64,000 bases of DNA. It comes from Capitulum mitella (taxonomy: Eukaryota > Arthropoda > Thecostraca > Pollicipedomorpha > Pollicipedidae). The DNA lies in NCBI GenBank assembly GCA_030062745.1, contig CP099842.1:10299838-10363837 (forward strand), in the 5' to 3' direction. The notes beneath the pieces were generated by a model, which saw only the letters and a list, made by a program, of their open reading frames with translations, did no database searches and was not told the DNA's origin. Each line of letters begins with the position of its first letter. The first letter of the stretch is position 1. Below are positions 63,101 to 64,000 of this stretch, piece after piece. The position numbers and the translations under genes were made by a program.

Positions 63101-64000
63101 TAGGTGGGCACTGGTCCGTTACTCCGTTACTCCGTTACTAACGAAGTTACTTTTTTGAGTAACGGAGTAACGGACCCGTTACTTTTATTTTACTGAAACG
63201 GACTGAGTAACGGAAGTTACTTTTGTGGTCCGTTACTCCGTTACTTTTTGGTCCGTTATTCCGTTACTCCGTTACTCCGTTACTTTTTAAACTTACAGAC
63301 ACCGCCCGGCTTTATTTGCATCGGCACACCCATTGGCTACTTGAATAGCCAACACCCAATAGTGTGCGGCGATACAAGCCCGGCTGGGCGCTCACTCAGC
63401 TGACAATCGCGGAGTAGACTTGTTGACAATATTCGTCAGCTGATAAACGTTGACGGCAAGCTGGCGGCAATGGTTCAGTATAAAGGCCAGCTGACTTTGG
63501 TCTCTTTTGGGACAAAAGTATTGAATTATGCGTAACTTTGATATGACTTAAAATTATAAATTAACCAGTCGTCATTTTTCAGGCTAAAAGATATCAAAGT
63601 TATTGTCATTTATACTGGAACAGCCAGCTGACGGCAGTTTTCAATGTTGTCTCAAGTTAGTCACGGATTGCTTACCACCGCCACACGGTTCCCCTCCAAG
63701 ATCATTCAAGGCTGTTGAGCACATGATTACTGCCGCCATGGCCTTGGGTCTGTGATGTCCATGGGGTGATGGAGTGGTGATTGATTCTTCACTGGCCTGA
63801 AATTTTAACTACCTGACACTAAAATGTCCCATCAAGGCGTCTTTACACCGCCACTGGAGGTCGAAAACCTTGACTCCGAGTCCGACGGTGCCTCAGCTTC
63901 GGAGGCAGAGGACGAGCCCGGTCTGGGTCACCCATGGCCACATCTAGAAACGTACTTTGAGTTTAAGGAGGAGGGGAAAAACGTCATTTTTACGTACGTC
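63101..64000 (+). mobile_element. hAT-superfamily DNA transposon, left end (runs off window)
   Basis: It begins near TAGGTGGGCACTGGTCCGTT, followed by many copies of CCGTTACT and AGTAACGGA in both orientations (63113-63290), a subterminal pattern seen in many hAT elements. An untranslated stretch follows and then a transposase start at 63824. The first base of the inverted repeat and the 8-bp target duplication cannot be fixed without the right end. Confidence 0.75.
63824..64000 (+). CDS. hAT transposase, N-terminus (partial)
   Basis: ATG at 63824 opens 59 codons to the window edge without a stop: MSHQGVFTPPLEVENLDSES, an acidic stretch, then HPWPHLETYFEFKEEGKNVI and FTYV. The WP-x-L-x-x-YF-F pattern begins the BED-type zinc finger found at the N-terminus of hAT transposases, whose Cys pair would come next. 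The rest lies outside, so intactness is unknown. A domesticated gene is possible, but the nearby subterminal repeats favour a transposon. Confidence 0.75.
   Translation, partial: MSHQGVFTPPLEVENLDSESDGASASEAEDEPGLGHPWPHLETYFEFKEEGKNVIFTYV

Overview
The window is invertebrate nuclear DNA, most likely from an arthropod. It is spliced, intron-rich and GC-rich, with many minisatellites and a few DNA transposons. A crustacean such as a barnacle would fit the base composition, but that is a guess. I saw no bacterial, organellar or viral gene.

Almost all of it is one plus-strand gene of the PLEKHA5/6/7 family (pleckstrin-homology-domain family A; I believe Drosophila Kramer is the fly relative). 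Its 5' end, where relatives carry WW domains, lies upstream of the window. I reconstructed 21 coding exons between about 463 and 61475. Every splice phase agrees, and the summed length (after allowing for three single-base frame jumps) is an exact multiple of three, about 3,742 codons including an in-frame stop. Landmarks are a split PH domain (463-2472), the family block EWKQRMLQSPLTRK (12808-12929), a giant 5.1-kb exon (16124-21239) rich in proline, serine and tyrosine motifs, a proline-run exon (32325-32737), coiled-coil exons (46916-54295), a Gln/His/Phe-rich repeat exon (54767-56633), and the conserved C-terminal part with GIIPKEKSLEIKTVRIVKR and IPERY (56909-61475).

Layout: 1-7.5 kb, PH exons and their introns, with 45-bp and 42-bp minisatellites and a CRE cluster; 7.5-12.8 kb, an intron holding small dispersed repeats; 12.8-21.2 kb, the exon core; 21.2-46.9 kb, two very large introns with alternating GC-rich islands, AT-rich stretches and minisatellites, plus a strong candidate alternative first exon at 29051; 46.9-61.5 kb, densely spaced C-terminal exons with a piggyBac-like insertion at 58.8-60.0 kb; 61.5-63.1 kb, 3'UTR or intergenic; 63.1-64 kb, the left end of a hAT transposon with the start of its transposase.

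The most unusual points are: (1) the giant exon adds a cluster of YxxM and YxN motifs to a PH-domain protein, an IRS/GAB-like docking layout; (2) four introns carry tandem repeats whose unit resembles a whole 3' splice site (branch point, pyrimidines, AG), and the repeat array runs directly into the real exon; (3) a 22-codon Met-initiated exon can splice in phase to the 32325 exon and would give a PH-less isoform; (4) three single-base frame jumps in short G or A runs, probably assembly errors.
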